From Cephalotus follicularis (taxonomy: Eukaryota; Streptophyta; Magnoliopsida; Oxalidales; Cephalotaceae), in contig BDDD01002374.1 in NCBI GenBank assembly GCA_001972305.1, positions 117,379 to 181,378 of the forward strand: a stretch of 64,000 bases of DNA, in the 5' to 3' direction. The notes under the pieces are model-generated. The model saw nothing but the letters and a program-made list of their open reading frames with translations. It made no database searches and was not told the origin of the DNA. Below, piece after piece: positions 20,250-32,400 of the stretch. A program made the translations under genes and the position numbers. The number at the start of each line of letters is the position of its first letter. The first letter of the stretch is position 1.

Positions 20250-22783
20250 TGTAATATCCCGTTTTTTCGTATAGAATTTTTGGGCTTTTCGATCTGTTTC
20301 GTTTGGGCAGTCGATTGATTTTTGGTTTGTTGACTGCCCGTTTTTCGGTTTGTTTTGCTTTTGGCTAGGCTAAGCGGGTTTTGGTCTTAGCCCATTGGGT
20401 TTTGATATTTTTTGTCTATGAATTAATAAAATATTTTTTTGGCTTTTTATTTTTTTTGTTAAAACCTATTTTGAGCATTTTTACAAAAAGAAAACCTATT
20501 GTGTGTTAAAACTTGTATTTCTCTCCCACACTCTCTCTCTCCCTCTCTCTCCCGACCATCTCTCTCTCTCTCGTTCTCTCTCACCTCTCACCCTCGGTCA
20601 CCGGCGTCGGCACCGAATTGGCGCCGGCGAAGGGCGCCGTTCGAACCCCCGTGACGTCCTGAGTTCACCGGTCCCAACCCCTGCATCGACCGACGTCTCT
20701 ACCGGCGTGCGCGACGTCTTCTCTTCCCGGAACTGTTTGGCGTCGATTCTCTCTCTCTGATGATCGGCACGACAAGCCAGACACATATTCGGCATCCTGG
20801 TATCGAGAGGAAGTGAACCTGACCGGCCTCGACCCTTGGCGACGCCGGAAAAGTAGATCGGCGCAAGTCAAGCCGCGGTCAAAAGGCGTTCGTTCCGGCC
20901 AAACGCGGCGGTTTCAAGCCAAACGCGCCATGGATTCGTGATCACCGGCCTCAAACGGTCCAGATCGGCCCTCCTCTGCTATTGACCGGCGACGCGTGAC
21001 AGTCACGCGCCGGCCAGCGGTGGCGCGTGAGCCCACGCGCGGCCAAAATAAAATTATTTTAGTGGTCTCACATAGTTTCTTGCTTCTAGGCATGTAGTAG
21101 GTGTCATATTTTGATAAGAAAATGATATTTTGTCATCCTCCCATACTTCCTTGCTTTTTAGGCATGGAGTACGCTAGTGGTTTTTGTTGGAGTTCTTATA
21201 TTTAGCTCTGAAGAGATCTGGTAAGGAGCCAACAACGTTTGTAGATAGTCTTTATTTTAGCAAGAGTATTTCTGAACTTTATTTTAGTTTGGAGTTGAGT
21301 ACCCAGTAACATGTGATTAGTACTGGTATATTGTATTACTATCCAAATAATGCAGGTTAAATGGCTTCAGAGTAGATTTGTATAACAGCTTAAGTGATTC
21401 CATTCAGGTTAAACAGGTTAAGTAGGTAAAAGCTTAGTATTATGATCAAGTTGAGTATTATAGCATTTTGCTAATGTATTTATGTATTAAGTTAGCTTTT
21501 GTCTTACATTGCCTCATTCCAAGTCTCAAATGGCTTTCGTCAGCTTTGTCCCGTGTCTCAGTATTAGTGTAGCGCCTTGGCCTCGCCTAGTGTGGATGCG
21601 CTTCTCGCCTCAGCCTTTGACAGGTTTTTTTACAGCGGCCTCTGNNNNNNNNNNNNNNNNNNNNNNNNNTCATTCTAAAGTTTCAATCGAGTTTAGTCTT
21701 TAGAATTCGTTATTTTATCAAATTTGAATGAAACGTTAACGGGTGCCGTTTTATATATTTTGTTCAGGTATTGAACTTTGGCATTTCACATGGAAAAGTT
21801 TTGTTGCCTAGTATTGAAAGTTTTGTATGTGCTTTTGAAAGTTTTGTATTCAAGGTATGAAACTTTTGTATTTCGTATAGAAAGGGTTTTGTATACAAGG
21901 TATTGACTCGTGGTTTTGGGTATTGTATAGTATATCATCGTTCCCCGAGCGCTATGGGTGTAACGGTTTACCTTAACGTCACATGCCGTGATGTGTATGG
22001 CTTTTAAATTATCGTTTAACGTTTACTGCTTTGTTTTGTTCCGTAATCTGTTTGTTTTGTACTGATCAAAAACTGTTTTCTTTTGTTCCGTAAACTGTTC
22101 TTTTCTGTTTCGTAAAGTGTTTCGTTTCATAAAATGTTTTGTATCGTATCGTGCTTGTTTCAGATACTGTATTGAGCATGATATTGTTTTGTTTCGGATA
22201 CTGTTTCGTTTTGGTTAACTGCTTTATTTTAGATACAGTTTTGGTTTCGCTCTGTTATGATTCGTAACTGATCTATTATGATTCGTAACTGTTCTGTTTT
22301 GATTCGTATCTGTTTTGATTCGTAATTATGTTGTTTCGTAACTGATTTGTTTCATAACTGTTCGTAAACTGTTTTATGATTCTATATCCGTACTGAGGTT
22401 TGCTCAGCCGCGTTTTTGTTTTCCATGCGGCAGGTTTTTCAGGGACAGCAGGGGCAAGTGTGATGAGAGAGTTACCCTATGTCAGAGGATTATCTAGGAG
22501 TTTGATCTGGTTATGTTTTTAGTGGTGTTATGGTCGTGTATAGGCCAGTTATCTGAACAGCGTGGTGATTTTTGGATTATGACAATTTTGATTTATGATA
22601 AAGTTTTCAGATTATGTTTTTGATTCAGTTTATGTTCATGATGATACATGTTTTCAGACTTTTAGAACCACCACGTATTGATGATGATTAAGATTAAAAT
22701 CTTTGATATGTTTTAGTTCAGTTTTGTGTGACACACCGATCCCGAATCGGGAGTGATCCCGGTTCCGAATCGGGGGTGTTACA
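20250..22783 (+). mobile_element. solo LTR 2 (gypsy type), TSD GTTGA, with N gap
   Basis: It starts TGTAATATCCCG at 20250 and ends GGGGGTGTTACA at 22783. GTTGA flanks both sides (20245-20249 and 22784-22788). Length is 2534 bp including 25 N at 21645-21669. The block GAGGTTTGCTCAGCCGCG...CCATGCGGCAGG at about 22391-22433 is shared with GyI and the G1 3' LTR. A CT-rich run lies at 20520-20600. Only a single GGGCAGTCGATTG...GTTGACTGCCC inverted repeat (about 20307-20341) recalls the palindromes. It inserted into unit X. Confidence 0.9.
21645..21669. other. assembly gap (25 N)
   Basis: A run of 25 N inside solo LTR 2. Nothing can be said about the missing bases. Confidence 0.99.
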
Positions 22784-22784
22784 G

Positions 22785-22960
22785 TTGACGCCTAAACATT
22801 GAATTCCCAGCATGTTGACACCAAATGGATTGGTGTTGACGAGAATCATGAAACTGCAGACTTGTTCATCATGAAGTGTAAAGCATCGACGCTTTCTTTG
22901 AAACCGTCAGCGCTTAAGAGTTAGGCGTCGACTCTTAAAGTATAAGCATCGATGCTTTAC
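22785..22960. repeat. GTCGAC palindrome cluster in unit X (right)
   Basis: Copies such as GCATCGACGCTTTC, GGCGTCGACTCTT and GCATCGATGCTTT lie right after solo LTR 2. Confidence 0.7.
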
Positions 22961-23785
22961 TCTGTTTTCTGCAGAATTTTGTCATTCTTCAAACTTTGAT
23001 CTTCTTTTCTTCAATTCGCGCCAATTTAACTTGTATTTATGCACTTTGATCTTCTTGACCTTGTACCTGAAAATCACATAAACACCACCCAAGTAGTCTA
23101 TTTCAAGCATAAAAATATCACAAATAAATCATTAAAAACAACACATTTTTACGCTAAACACATTCCAATTAGGGAGAGTAGATGATAAAAACGGTCATCT
23201 CGCATCCCGACTAGATTCACGAGGTTGCTCTAATAGGAACAATCAAATTCAATCAATACAAGTCAAGTACATGTCCATAGTATAAGTCAATAGGCGACGG
23301 AGATCTATCATAGGGAACAGACAGACATAAAGTCCCCTTATGGCCGGCTCGATTAGAATTCGCTAAGCACCTATGTTGTAATTAATCAAACAATCAAAGT
23401 CAATAACAACCGGTGACAATATCATTAACCCCTAGGCAACGGATATTTAATCAGCGTGGATAGCACGCGAACCCGACTAAGGAGTCACTGGTGTGCCTAA
23501 GGTCTCAATCAGTCACTCTATCCTCAACACGACTATTCCGTCCCTGGTTGATGATAATACTATGGTTAGATCAACTAAACAAGCAATGTAGTGGTCGAAC
23601 AGATCGGTTAGCCCATCGTGTCAATCAAAATTGGTACACAATCGAATGATCTGTAGAAAGATCAACGTGACCTCCTAACCAGAGAGAAAAAAGTTGAAAA
23701 AGCTCAAGTGATCTCAAGAATCGATCATGTCGAGTAGTTGTTTTGAAAGTGATTGAAAATAGTTTAGTTTGTATAAAACACGGCC

Positions 23786-24095
23786 TTAAGCATCGATGCC
23801 TTCATACCAAGCGGCAACGTTTTGGGCTCTAAAATCAGTTTTCTAAAAGATGTACCAAGCGGCGACGCTTATAGGTCAGCGCCTGGTGTCTACGCTTAGC
23901 ACTGTCGGTAGTGCTTTGCACCCAAAATGAAGCTATGTTAAGCGACGACTGTTGATATTAAGCATCACGCTTAATATCAAACTGTCAGCACTTAACATCA
24001 AAGCATTGACTCTTTGATCATATTCGTCAGATTTCCAAGTGTTAGCTATGCTAAGAGGCATTGCTCATGGGTAAAGCATCGGCGCTTAAACAACA
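23786..24095. repeat. GTCGAC palindrome array (decayed) in GyH LTR
   Basis: About nine degenerate copies (AAGCATCGATGCC, AAGCGGCGACGCTT, AAGCATCGGCGCTT), about 1 kb inside the LTR start. Confidence 0.6.
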
Positions 24096-25065
24096 CTGTG
24101 ACATTTCCAACCCAATCTTTACCAAATCATTTTCTACATGTTTTAGTAGTTCATATCAGTTTATTAGGATGCAATAAACATGTTTGCATCCATAGAATCC
24201 ATTGTTTAACCTTAATTCCAATTCTAGGTCATTAAACACACAAAACCTAAAACTAGCATTCTTAACCAAGCAATCACCAAATCAGTTCATATCTATAAAA
24301 TATACAGGTTATATAATGCATAATCAGTAGCATTTTAGATAGAGAAACTCTGTCTAAATGCTTGAATCTTTAGAGTTGTTGAAACTGCAAGAATCGGAGG
24401 TTAGACTCAAGTCTAAAATCCACTAGTTTGAGCAAGCTTTAATGGAGAGTTGTAGAGAATGAAGATATAGCAACAATGAAGCTCAAAGCTTCTCTAATGA
24501 TGGCTGACAGTTTTAGGCAATGAACATGACAGAAGAGGAGAGTAGTGTTCTTCGTAGTTTTCTTTGCTAGTCAGTACAAGTAGCTAGTATGAGGACTGAA
24601 GCAACTGTTTGTAGAAACAAGGAGAGCTTCAAATCTTCTTCAATGGTGGTTGTATTTTTTGGCACAAGGAGAAGAGAATGGTTGTGTTTTCTTATAGGGT
24701 CAATAAGTATGTATGTTAGTGTAGGTAGCATGTGGTGTAGGGTTAGTTGAATGGATAAAGAATCCCAACATGTGACCACAGGTGAAGCTTGAAGATTTCC
24801 AAAAGATTAGTGTTGTGTGGTGCTAAGTGGGCCAGCCATGGAGCATTATGAGTAACCCCAATTAGTCTAACTCCAGTGCTCTATAATAAACGCGGTCCAA
24901 CATATCGAAATTCAAGGTTAACGAAACCGAATAAAATAATAATACCACTACATATCAAATACAAATATGATGAATATAAAATACTATAATTCACAAATAC
25001 AAGTAAATACATGTAATACCAAGCATACAATAACAAAACAATACAAACAAGTTCGGGTGGTTACA

Positions 25066-25554
25066 AAAAACAATTGTTGGGTTTTAATTAAAACAGTTAA
25101 ACAACTATTTTAATTAATGAAAATGTAAAAACCAGCCGTTGTGTCAAGACAAGTGAAAAAGTTGAAAGTTATTAATTTAATAAAATCATATTAATAAAAT
25201 TTAAACACAAGAATTAAAATATAATATCAATTTAATTCACGAAAATGCTAAATGCGCAGTTAAGTTACGCAAATATTATGCGCAACCACACCCAATCCCT
25301 TTCTCTATTATCCAACAAAATAATAGCCCCACATATAAAGGTATTTATGATGGAATACAGTGAATTGTCTTTCCAATATGGAATTAAGGTTTTTTTTTTT
25401 TTTTTTTTAAACAAACTCCAACATAAAGCTACTCAACATTTACGAGACTCTATAAAATTCGCCACTTTACATTTGAATAGGTAGTTTACATTGTTAGGGG
25501 ATGAGTATCTTCTCTAAGTACGGAATATTAAATTAGTAATCTGTAGTGTAATAT
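25066..25554. other. spacer between GyH and the RTNLB stop codon
   Basis: AT-rich, with a T run at 25390-25408. It must include the RTNLB 3' UTR (minus strand, below 25555). I see no coding ORF or element boundary. Confidence 0.5.
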
Positions 25555-26469
25555 TTATCCTGTTTTCTTGTCTTTCACTGGTTTCCTTGGAATCTTATTA
25601 AGAACATTGGAATCAAACTTTTTGTATGTTTTCTTGACCTCCTTGTTCAATTTTCCGGCAAGCTTATCAACGTCTTCTTGGTATCGCTCATACAGATAAG
25701 GTAGCGTTTGCAGGGAAAGAAAACCTGGAATCTCATGCAAGAAAGCAAGTTAAGAGATTTAATTTAGCCAAAAGCTAAAATCGTAAAACAGTAAAGTTGT
25801 AAGTTGAAAAAATCTTACCAAGAAACAGGAGATTTATGAAGCTGAAATAGTTTCCAATCACTGATAATATATAGAGAGAAGCGATTGACTGGAAATCAAT
25901 GCGATGATAGAAAAAAGGGCAAAACATTGTAAGTGCAATTGTTGATTCAGAATCCAAGTTAAAACGACAATTTTGTTTATGATGATATATGCATACCACA
26001 AAAAAATTTGCTGGATCTCTTCCACATGCAATGTCATGGAACTTGGACAAGACCCGATTGAACCTTTTATGGAAGGCCGAGGCAACTTCTTCGAAGGCAG
26101 ATCCATGCAGTATTGTTTTAGGGATCTCGGGACGATTCCTGAAGAAATCAATAAAAAATATGTTTATTTTATTACAGATTGTATGTATTAATGTATATGT
26201 AATCTTTAATTTTGTTTAGACACGAGATAATTAAACTGACTATGTACTAAGACATGTTATATATCTCAATTGATCAATGAAAATGTACCAATTGAAAAAT
26301 TCTGCACCAGTGCCCCATATGAAGACTACAAGCAAGGCGATGATGGAAACGTGACAGAATAAGGTCACGAAATGGTACTCAACAACCTCGAAAAGAAACC
26401 ATATCGATGTCACCGCAACAAATAATGCTGCGGATACTTTTGGATTCCTCCACAACAACAAATCTGCAA
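25555..26469 (-). CDS. RTNLB: RTNLB exons 2-5 (reticulon domain)
   Basis: Exon 2 26469-26289 (acceptor TTGCAG|TT, donor TTG|GTAC). Exon 3 26138-25997 (acceptor TTCAG|GA, donor GTG|GTATGC). Exon 4 25888-25819 (acceptor TTCCAG|TC, donor TTG|GTAAGA). Exon 5 25724-25555 (acceptor TTCCAG|GT). The short introns are 150, 108 and 94 bp. Confidence 0.93.
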
Positions 26470-29400
26470 CTGCAAGTTTATTTTCATTTTTGTCAAGTTT
26501 TGATATATAAAGATTTTCAATTGAAATATATATGACCAAGCAAAACATTTAGAAATATAACACAGCACAGGTAATGACCATGTCAAAAATAATTCGCTAA
26601 AAGGTACAGATTTGAAAAAATATAAAGAAAGGAAAATTAAAGCTATATAGACAACTATGTATAATTTGAGCATAGTTGTTATTGATCTAATTCATACTCA
26701 AAAGCTAGTTTTGATGCAGAATGTATCAGTGTAAGGGTATTCTAGGTCTTACACAACAACATTGCAATTGACTTTCTCTTTCCAGACATATTAGATGATT
26801 TATTAATAGTTGTTAGTATATGGGTCGGGTTTGACCCGACCCATGACCTATGAATTACCCACATGAAATGTGTGGGTTCTATCTAACTCCCAGACAGTTA
26901 GATAACTGCTGGGAGTTATAATAACGTCCATTTGTGTTATTTAAAGGAGATGAAAGTCCTGGTTGAAAGAGAGTTCCTCTGCAAAACATACATAATACAT
27001 GTTATCTCCCTCACAACTCTCTCAATTAGATTGTCCTCTTTAACTCTAGAAACATCACCGATCGTTTCTAGGATTCGTGAACGTGGATCGAATCGGAGAA
27101 ACTCTAGTAGCAACTCCGTTGATCAAGAACAGATTCTAATCTCAAATCATTTTGTAAGTATCCTGTAATTTTATATTCATGATTATGATTATTTAACATT
27201 GGTATCAGAGACTTGTTAATTTGATATTTGATTAAATCATTTTAATATGAAATCAATTATTGAAAATCACAGAGGATTTTTTTTATGCAATCTGATTCAG
27301 TGCTTAAAAATGACTGTTAAATATGTTTGATGCGTTTGGGTGTGATTATCCTGATTGCACAATACCATTAACTACCTGTCATCACCAATGCGATTGATTG
27401 AGGGCGAAATCGCACCCAATGAGTGTTCATCGGTTAATGGCACAAAATCAGACCCAAATTTCACAAATAATCTAAGAACAGAGGAATTGATGAAATTGAA
27501 AATTTTGTAAGTGAAAATTACAGTATTAATTTTATTTTCATTACAAGAAACAATTAACGCCAATAGTGGAAAGCATTTGCTTTGCCATCGGAAAAAAGGA
27601 CAAAGACAGAGGTGAAAGGCGACAGAGGCGGAAGGAGAGGAAGAGGCTTACCATCAGTGAAACCCGCGTCGTACGCCTCATCTTCTTGGCGAACAGCCGC
27701 TCGCACGCCCAAGCATCGAGTTTTCTCTTTCCCTCTGCAAAGTGCATGGCGTTATGATGAAGACGACTAGCATCTACTCGCACCGCACACCTCGCATGCC
27801 CGGCGTCTCCTCTACGATGCACAGCACCTGGGTTGTGCGTCGCGCGCTATTGCTTCCTCTGCGATGTGCGCCTGGCGCTATTGCTTCCTCTGTGATATGC
27901 GCATGGCACTACGGAGATGATGTCAAGCGTTTTGTGAAATGAGTCAAAACACATTTCTTTGTTTTTTTTATTGTGGCATTTTATAAATTGTAATTTACTC
28001 ATTTTTACCGTCATTTATACTTATATGTAAGTATGCATATGAAGATTGTGTCCTATGTCAACATTATACACTGTATTATACTATTTAATTTTTTTTATAT
28101 CTATAAATACAGTATATAACATATAAATATATATTTATATCAGCAAATAAATATATTGTATGTATTATATAATATTGACATTTATATAATATTGATTGTT
28201 ATAAGTCAAGGAATGTGGTTAACAATTGGATAAAATGCCTTTCCAGTTGTATACATTTGTTCGAGACAATTATGGAAAATATATATTTAATTCACCTAAG
28301 TGGGAGATGATCATGAGCTTTATGCGAGTTTTCGATCTCACTGTGTGAAAGAAAAATGTATGTTTTCATAGTTAAGCATTTTTGAATAAATAAAAGGATG
28401 TGTATAATATGTCATCTTGTGTTTTCTAAATGCAGTGATAATATGGCATCTAAAAACATAATTGCTGATCTTAATAAGGGAGAAAAGCTCACTGGCACCA
28501 ATTATGATATTTGGCATAAGAAAATGACTTTTCTGCTTAACAAGCAAGAACTTTATGAGCATCTCACTACTATAATGACCAAACCACCAGAGGGAAATAC
28601 TGTCCAATCTCGCCGAGATCTTGAGGTTTTTGAGACATGGTCCAAGAAAGACCGTTGTGCGCGCATTACTTTGCTAAGCTACATGTATGACGACCTTATT
28701 GCCGCTTATGAGCACTGTGCCACAACAAAGGAAATGTGGGACCAGCTCAGATTTGATTTTGGGGGCACTTATGTTACTAGGCTTCGAAGCTTGGTTCTTA
28801 AGTTTGAAATATACAAGAAAGACCCTAAGAACTCGATGACTGAGCATCTGAGGATTATGTCTGCTATGATTAGGGACTTAAAGAATGCTGGAAATGCGCT
28901 TTCTGATGAGCAGCAAGTCCAGGCTATGATTAGATTTTTACCTGATTCATGGGTTAGCATGAGGCAGATTCTGACCCATAATGAAAACATCAAGAATTTT
29001 GCTGATGTTTCTCGCCATGTAGAACTTGAAGCTGAGCGCGAGGAAGTGACCCGCGCCACTGCATTGTTTGCCCAAAGGGGCAAGCGCCATGGAAATTGGT
29101 CCAAGCGCAAGAACAAGGGAAAATTAGGTAACAAAGCAGGCCCTAGAAACCAGGGGCCTAGGGATGGCAGAGTTTCCAAGTGCCATCGGGGAAAGCGTGG
29201 TGGAAAGAAGGACAAGACAAAGGTCAAGTGATATAACTATCAGAAAATAGGTCACTTTGCTCATGAGTGCACTGAGCCAAAGCAGGTATCCATTTCTACT
29301 TCCTCTAGCATTATTTGTGTATGCTCACATGTACTAGTTGCTCATACTTTTCCTATGTGGATTGTAGACTCAGGAGCAACAAAACATGTAACTAGAGATC

Positions 29401-32400
29401 GAGGAGGATTTGTAGATTATCATAGGATTTCAACGGGTTCCCAAAGAATCTACATGGGTAATGACAGTAGCGAGGAAGTATTGGGAGTTGGATGCTATCG
29501 ACTTCCATTGCGTACAGGACACACCTTGCTACTACATGATGTTAAGTATGCACCTAGAGTTCAGTATAATCTACTGTCTATCTTGTCTCTTATTACTTTG
29601 GGTTATTGTATTAATTTTAAGAATTCTAGTTTGGATATTACCTTGGATGATACTATTATTGGACATGGCAGTTTATGTAATAATTTCTTTATTATGGATT
29701 TGGTTGATTCTGCTTCTTCATCTTTATTTGTAAATGTAAATGATATTGATTCTGTTACTTGGCATGCTAGATTGGGTCACATTGGACAAGATAGGATGAC
29801 TCGATTAGCTAGAGAAGGTCTTTTAGGCCCACTCGCTAAGGTCAATCTTCCTATATGTGAGCCTTGTTTAGCTGGTAAGGCATGTAGAAAGCCTTTTGGT
29901 AAGGCTATTCGAGCCACTCAACCACTTGAGTTAGTTCACTCAGATATCTGTGGACCTATGAATGTGAAGGCACGTCATGGTGCTATTTATTTCCTAACTT
30001 TCATAGATGATTATTAGCGTTTTGGTCAAGTTTTTCTGTTAGCTCACCGTTCTGAAGCTTTGGATTGCTTCAAATGCTTTATAGCAGAGTATGAGAATCA
30101 AAAAGGAAGGAATTTAAAAATCCTTCGAACAGATCGTGGTCGCAAGTATTTATCAGCTCAGTTTAATGAACTTTGTGAGCTAAAGGGAATAAAAAAGCAG
30201 CTTACTATTCCTTACACTCCACAACAAAATGGGGTGGCTGAGAGAAGTAATAGGACTCTATTAGATATGGCTAGGTCGATGATGGCTTAAGCTAACCTCC
30301 CAATATCTTTTTTGGGGGGTGCTTTATTGACTGCAGCCTACATCCTTAATAGAGTGTCATCACAGTCAATTTCCTCCACTCCATATGAGCTTTGGAATAA
30401 TCAAAAGCCTAATTTAAATCATTTGCGCCCATGGGGAGCAGCAGGATATGTTTACAGTACTTCTCATAAATTTGGGAAGTTGGGACCTAGGGCTAGAAAG
30501 CATATCTTTATTAGATATTCTGATAGCTCAAAAGGTTATGTGATGTATGGTGAACATCCAGATGGAGGAGGAATAACAGAGGTCAAATCACGTGATGTTA
30601 TTTTCCTTGAAAATGAATATCCAAGTTTGGGTGAGACTTCTAAGAATCTAGACCTCTTTGAGTCAGAGGATAGTGGGAGCATCCTACCATCATTAGGCGA
30701 GGGTGGGGAAAATATTCCTTATCCGATCATTAATGATAATAGAAGTGATCCCCAATCTAGTGGGAGTATACCAGAGAATAAGAGTGTATCACCACAAAAT
30801 ATTCCGGATTCTCAAGTGCGTAAAAGTAAGCGTGGGAACATTCCTCGTCGTCATTTTGAGATTGAAGGGATTAAAATTCTCATGTGTGCTATATCCAGTG
30901 AGGATGAGCCTACTTTTATCACGGAAGCACTTTCTTTACCTACTAGTGATGAGTGGAAAGCAGCTCTGCAAGACGAGCTTGATTCTATGGCCAAGAACAA
31001 TGTTTGAGAATTAGTTGATCTACCACCAGGGCGTAAGGCCATTAGAAATAAATGGGTATTAAAGATCAAACACCAAGCAGATGGATCAATTGACAAGTAC
31101 AAGGCACACCTAGTGGCAAAAGGTTATACCCAAATGCAGGGTATAGGCTATGAAGATACATTCTCCCCAGTGGTGAGAATTGCTTCTCTTCGCTTGATCC
31201 TTGCTATTGTGGCACAATGGGATGTTAAGACAACGTTTCTCAATGGAGGGCTAGATGAAGAGATCTATATGACTCAACCAGAAGGTTTTGAGGTCAAAGG
31301 ACAAGAGCGCAAAGTTTGCCGCCTTAAACGTTCTATTTATGGTCTTAAACAAGCATCTAGACAGTGGAATTTGAAGTTCCATAATTTCATTACTTCTATT
31401 GGTTTTGAAATGATGGAGGAAGACCACTGCGTTTATATATCACATGATGTGGTCACTGAGGATCATTCCATGTATATAAAGAAATTAAAAGAGAAAGTTC
31501 TTATCCTTGCTTTGTATGTGGATGACATTCTCTTAGCTGGGAATGACATGGATTTAATTGTAGCCACACAGAAATGACTGTCTTCTACTTTTGAGATGAA
31601 AGATATGGGGGAAGCGAGCTATGTGCTCAGAGTTAAAATAATAAGAGATCGTTCAAAGGGACTTCTGGGTTTGTCTCAAGAAACTTACATAAAGAAAATC
31701 ATTGAACGATTTCGCATGCATAACTTGAAACCTGTTGATACCCCAATGGAAAAAGGATCTACTTTAAGCTTGGATCAATGTCCTAAGAATAATGAAGAAA
31801 AGAATCGCATGTCCAAAGTACCATATGCGGCTGCTGTAGGGAGTCTGATGTATGCTATGATATGTACACGACCCGACATTTGCTATGCAGTTGGCATGGT
31901 CAGTCGTTATCAGAGTAATCCAGGAGAAGCTCATTAGATAGCTGTTAAGAGAATACTGAGATACCTTCGTGGTACAGCTGATCTCGTCTTATGTTATCGT
32001 GGAGGTGACTTAAGACTGAGAGGTTATAGTGATGCTGATTGGGCTAGTGATAGAGATGGGAGAAAGTCCACTTCAGGGTATGCGTTCATACTTGGTGGTG
32101 GTGCTATCTCTTGGAGCAATAAAAAGCAAACTTGCATTGCCCTTTCTACAATGGAAGCAGAATATGTGGCATGTTCTGCAGCGGTTCAGGAAGCTGTATG
32201 GCTAAGGAGATTTTTGCAGCGGTTAGTTATTACAGCCCATTCCAAAGGGCCTGTTCTTATGTACTGTGATAGTACGGCTGCATTGGCATATGTTAGGGAT
32301 CCTAAGTACCATGGGAATACCAAACATATTGATGTTCATTATCACTTCATTAGAGACATGGTAGCACATGGTGAGGTGATCCTGCATCATATCTCTACTG

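Larger units (their letters stand above)
18933..23215. mobile_element. unclassified inserted unit X (about 1.75 kb without solo LTR 2)
   Basis: It interrupts the GyH LTR and is flanked by a 7-bp direct repeat TTCACGA (18926-18932 and 23216-23222). The left end has TTTATACCGCAAGTGCACAG and AACGGGTCGAACACTAGG. The right end has AGATGA...TCATCT (possible short hairpin), ten bases, then CTAG. No TG...CA termini, PBS or coding ORF were seen. It contains a 51-bp tandem repeat at 19411-19565 and three clusters of GTCGAC palindromes. Class unknown: a Helitron-like end is a weak possibility. Confidence 0.45.
15313..25065 (-). mobile_element. 5' LTR of gypsy GyH, split by nested insertions
   Basis: The LTR ends ...GGAATGTCACA at 15313 beside a PBS and starts TGTAACCACCCGAACTTG at 25065. 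Host-LTR pieces are 15313-15846, 18386-18932 and 23216-25065, about 2.9 kb when the insertions are set aside. Sequence around 15780-15846 and 18391-18560 matches the F/G2 LTR family (GCGATC..ACCAGTCATA, CCTATAGAGCGTG). Positions 18700-18880 contain about six copies of GGTAAGTGCCA-type sequence at about 35 bp spacing. Confidence 0.75.

Noticed and set aside
20503-20760. 85-codon ORF in the CT-rich part of solo LTR 2
   Set aside because: Low-complexity CT repeat within an LTR.
27200-27211. tRNA-like sequences next to LTRs
   Set aside because: Only the 12-18 nt complementary to initiator tRNA; primer sites, not tRNA genes.
28769-29227. 152-codon minus-strand ORF
   Set aside because: Antisense shadow of C1 gag.
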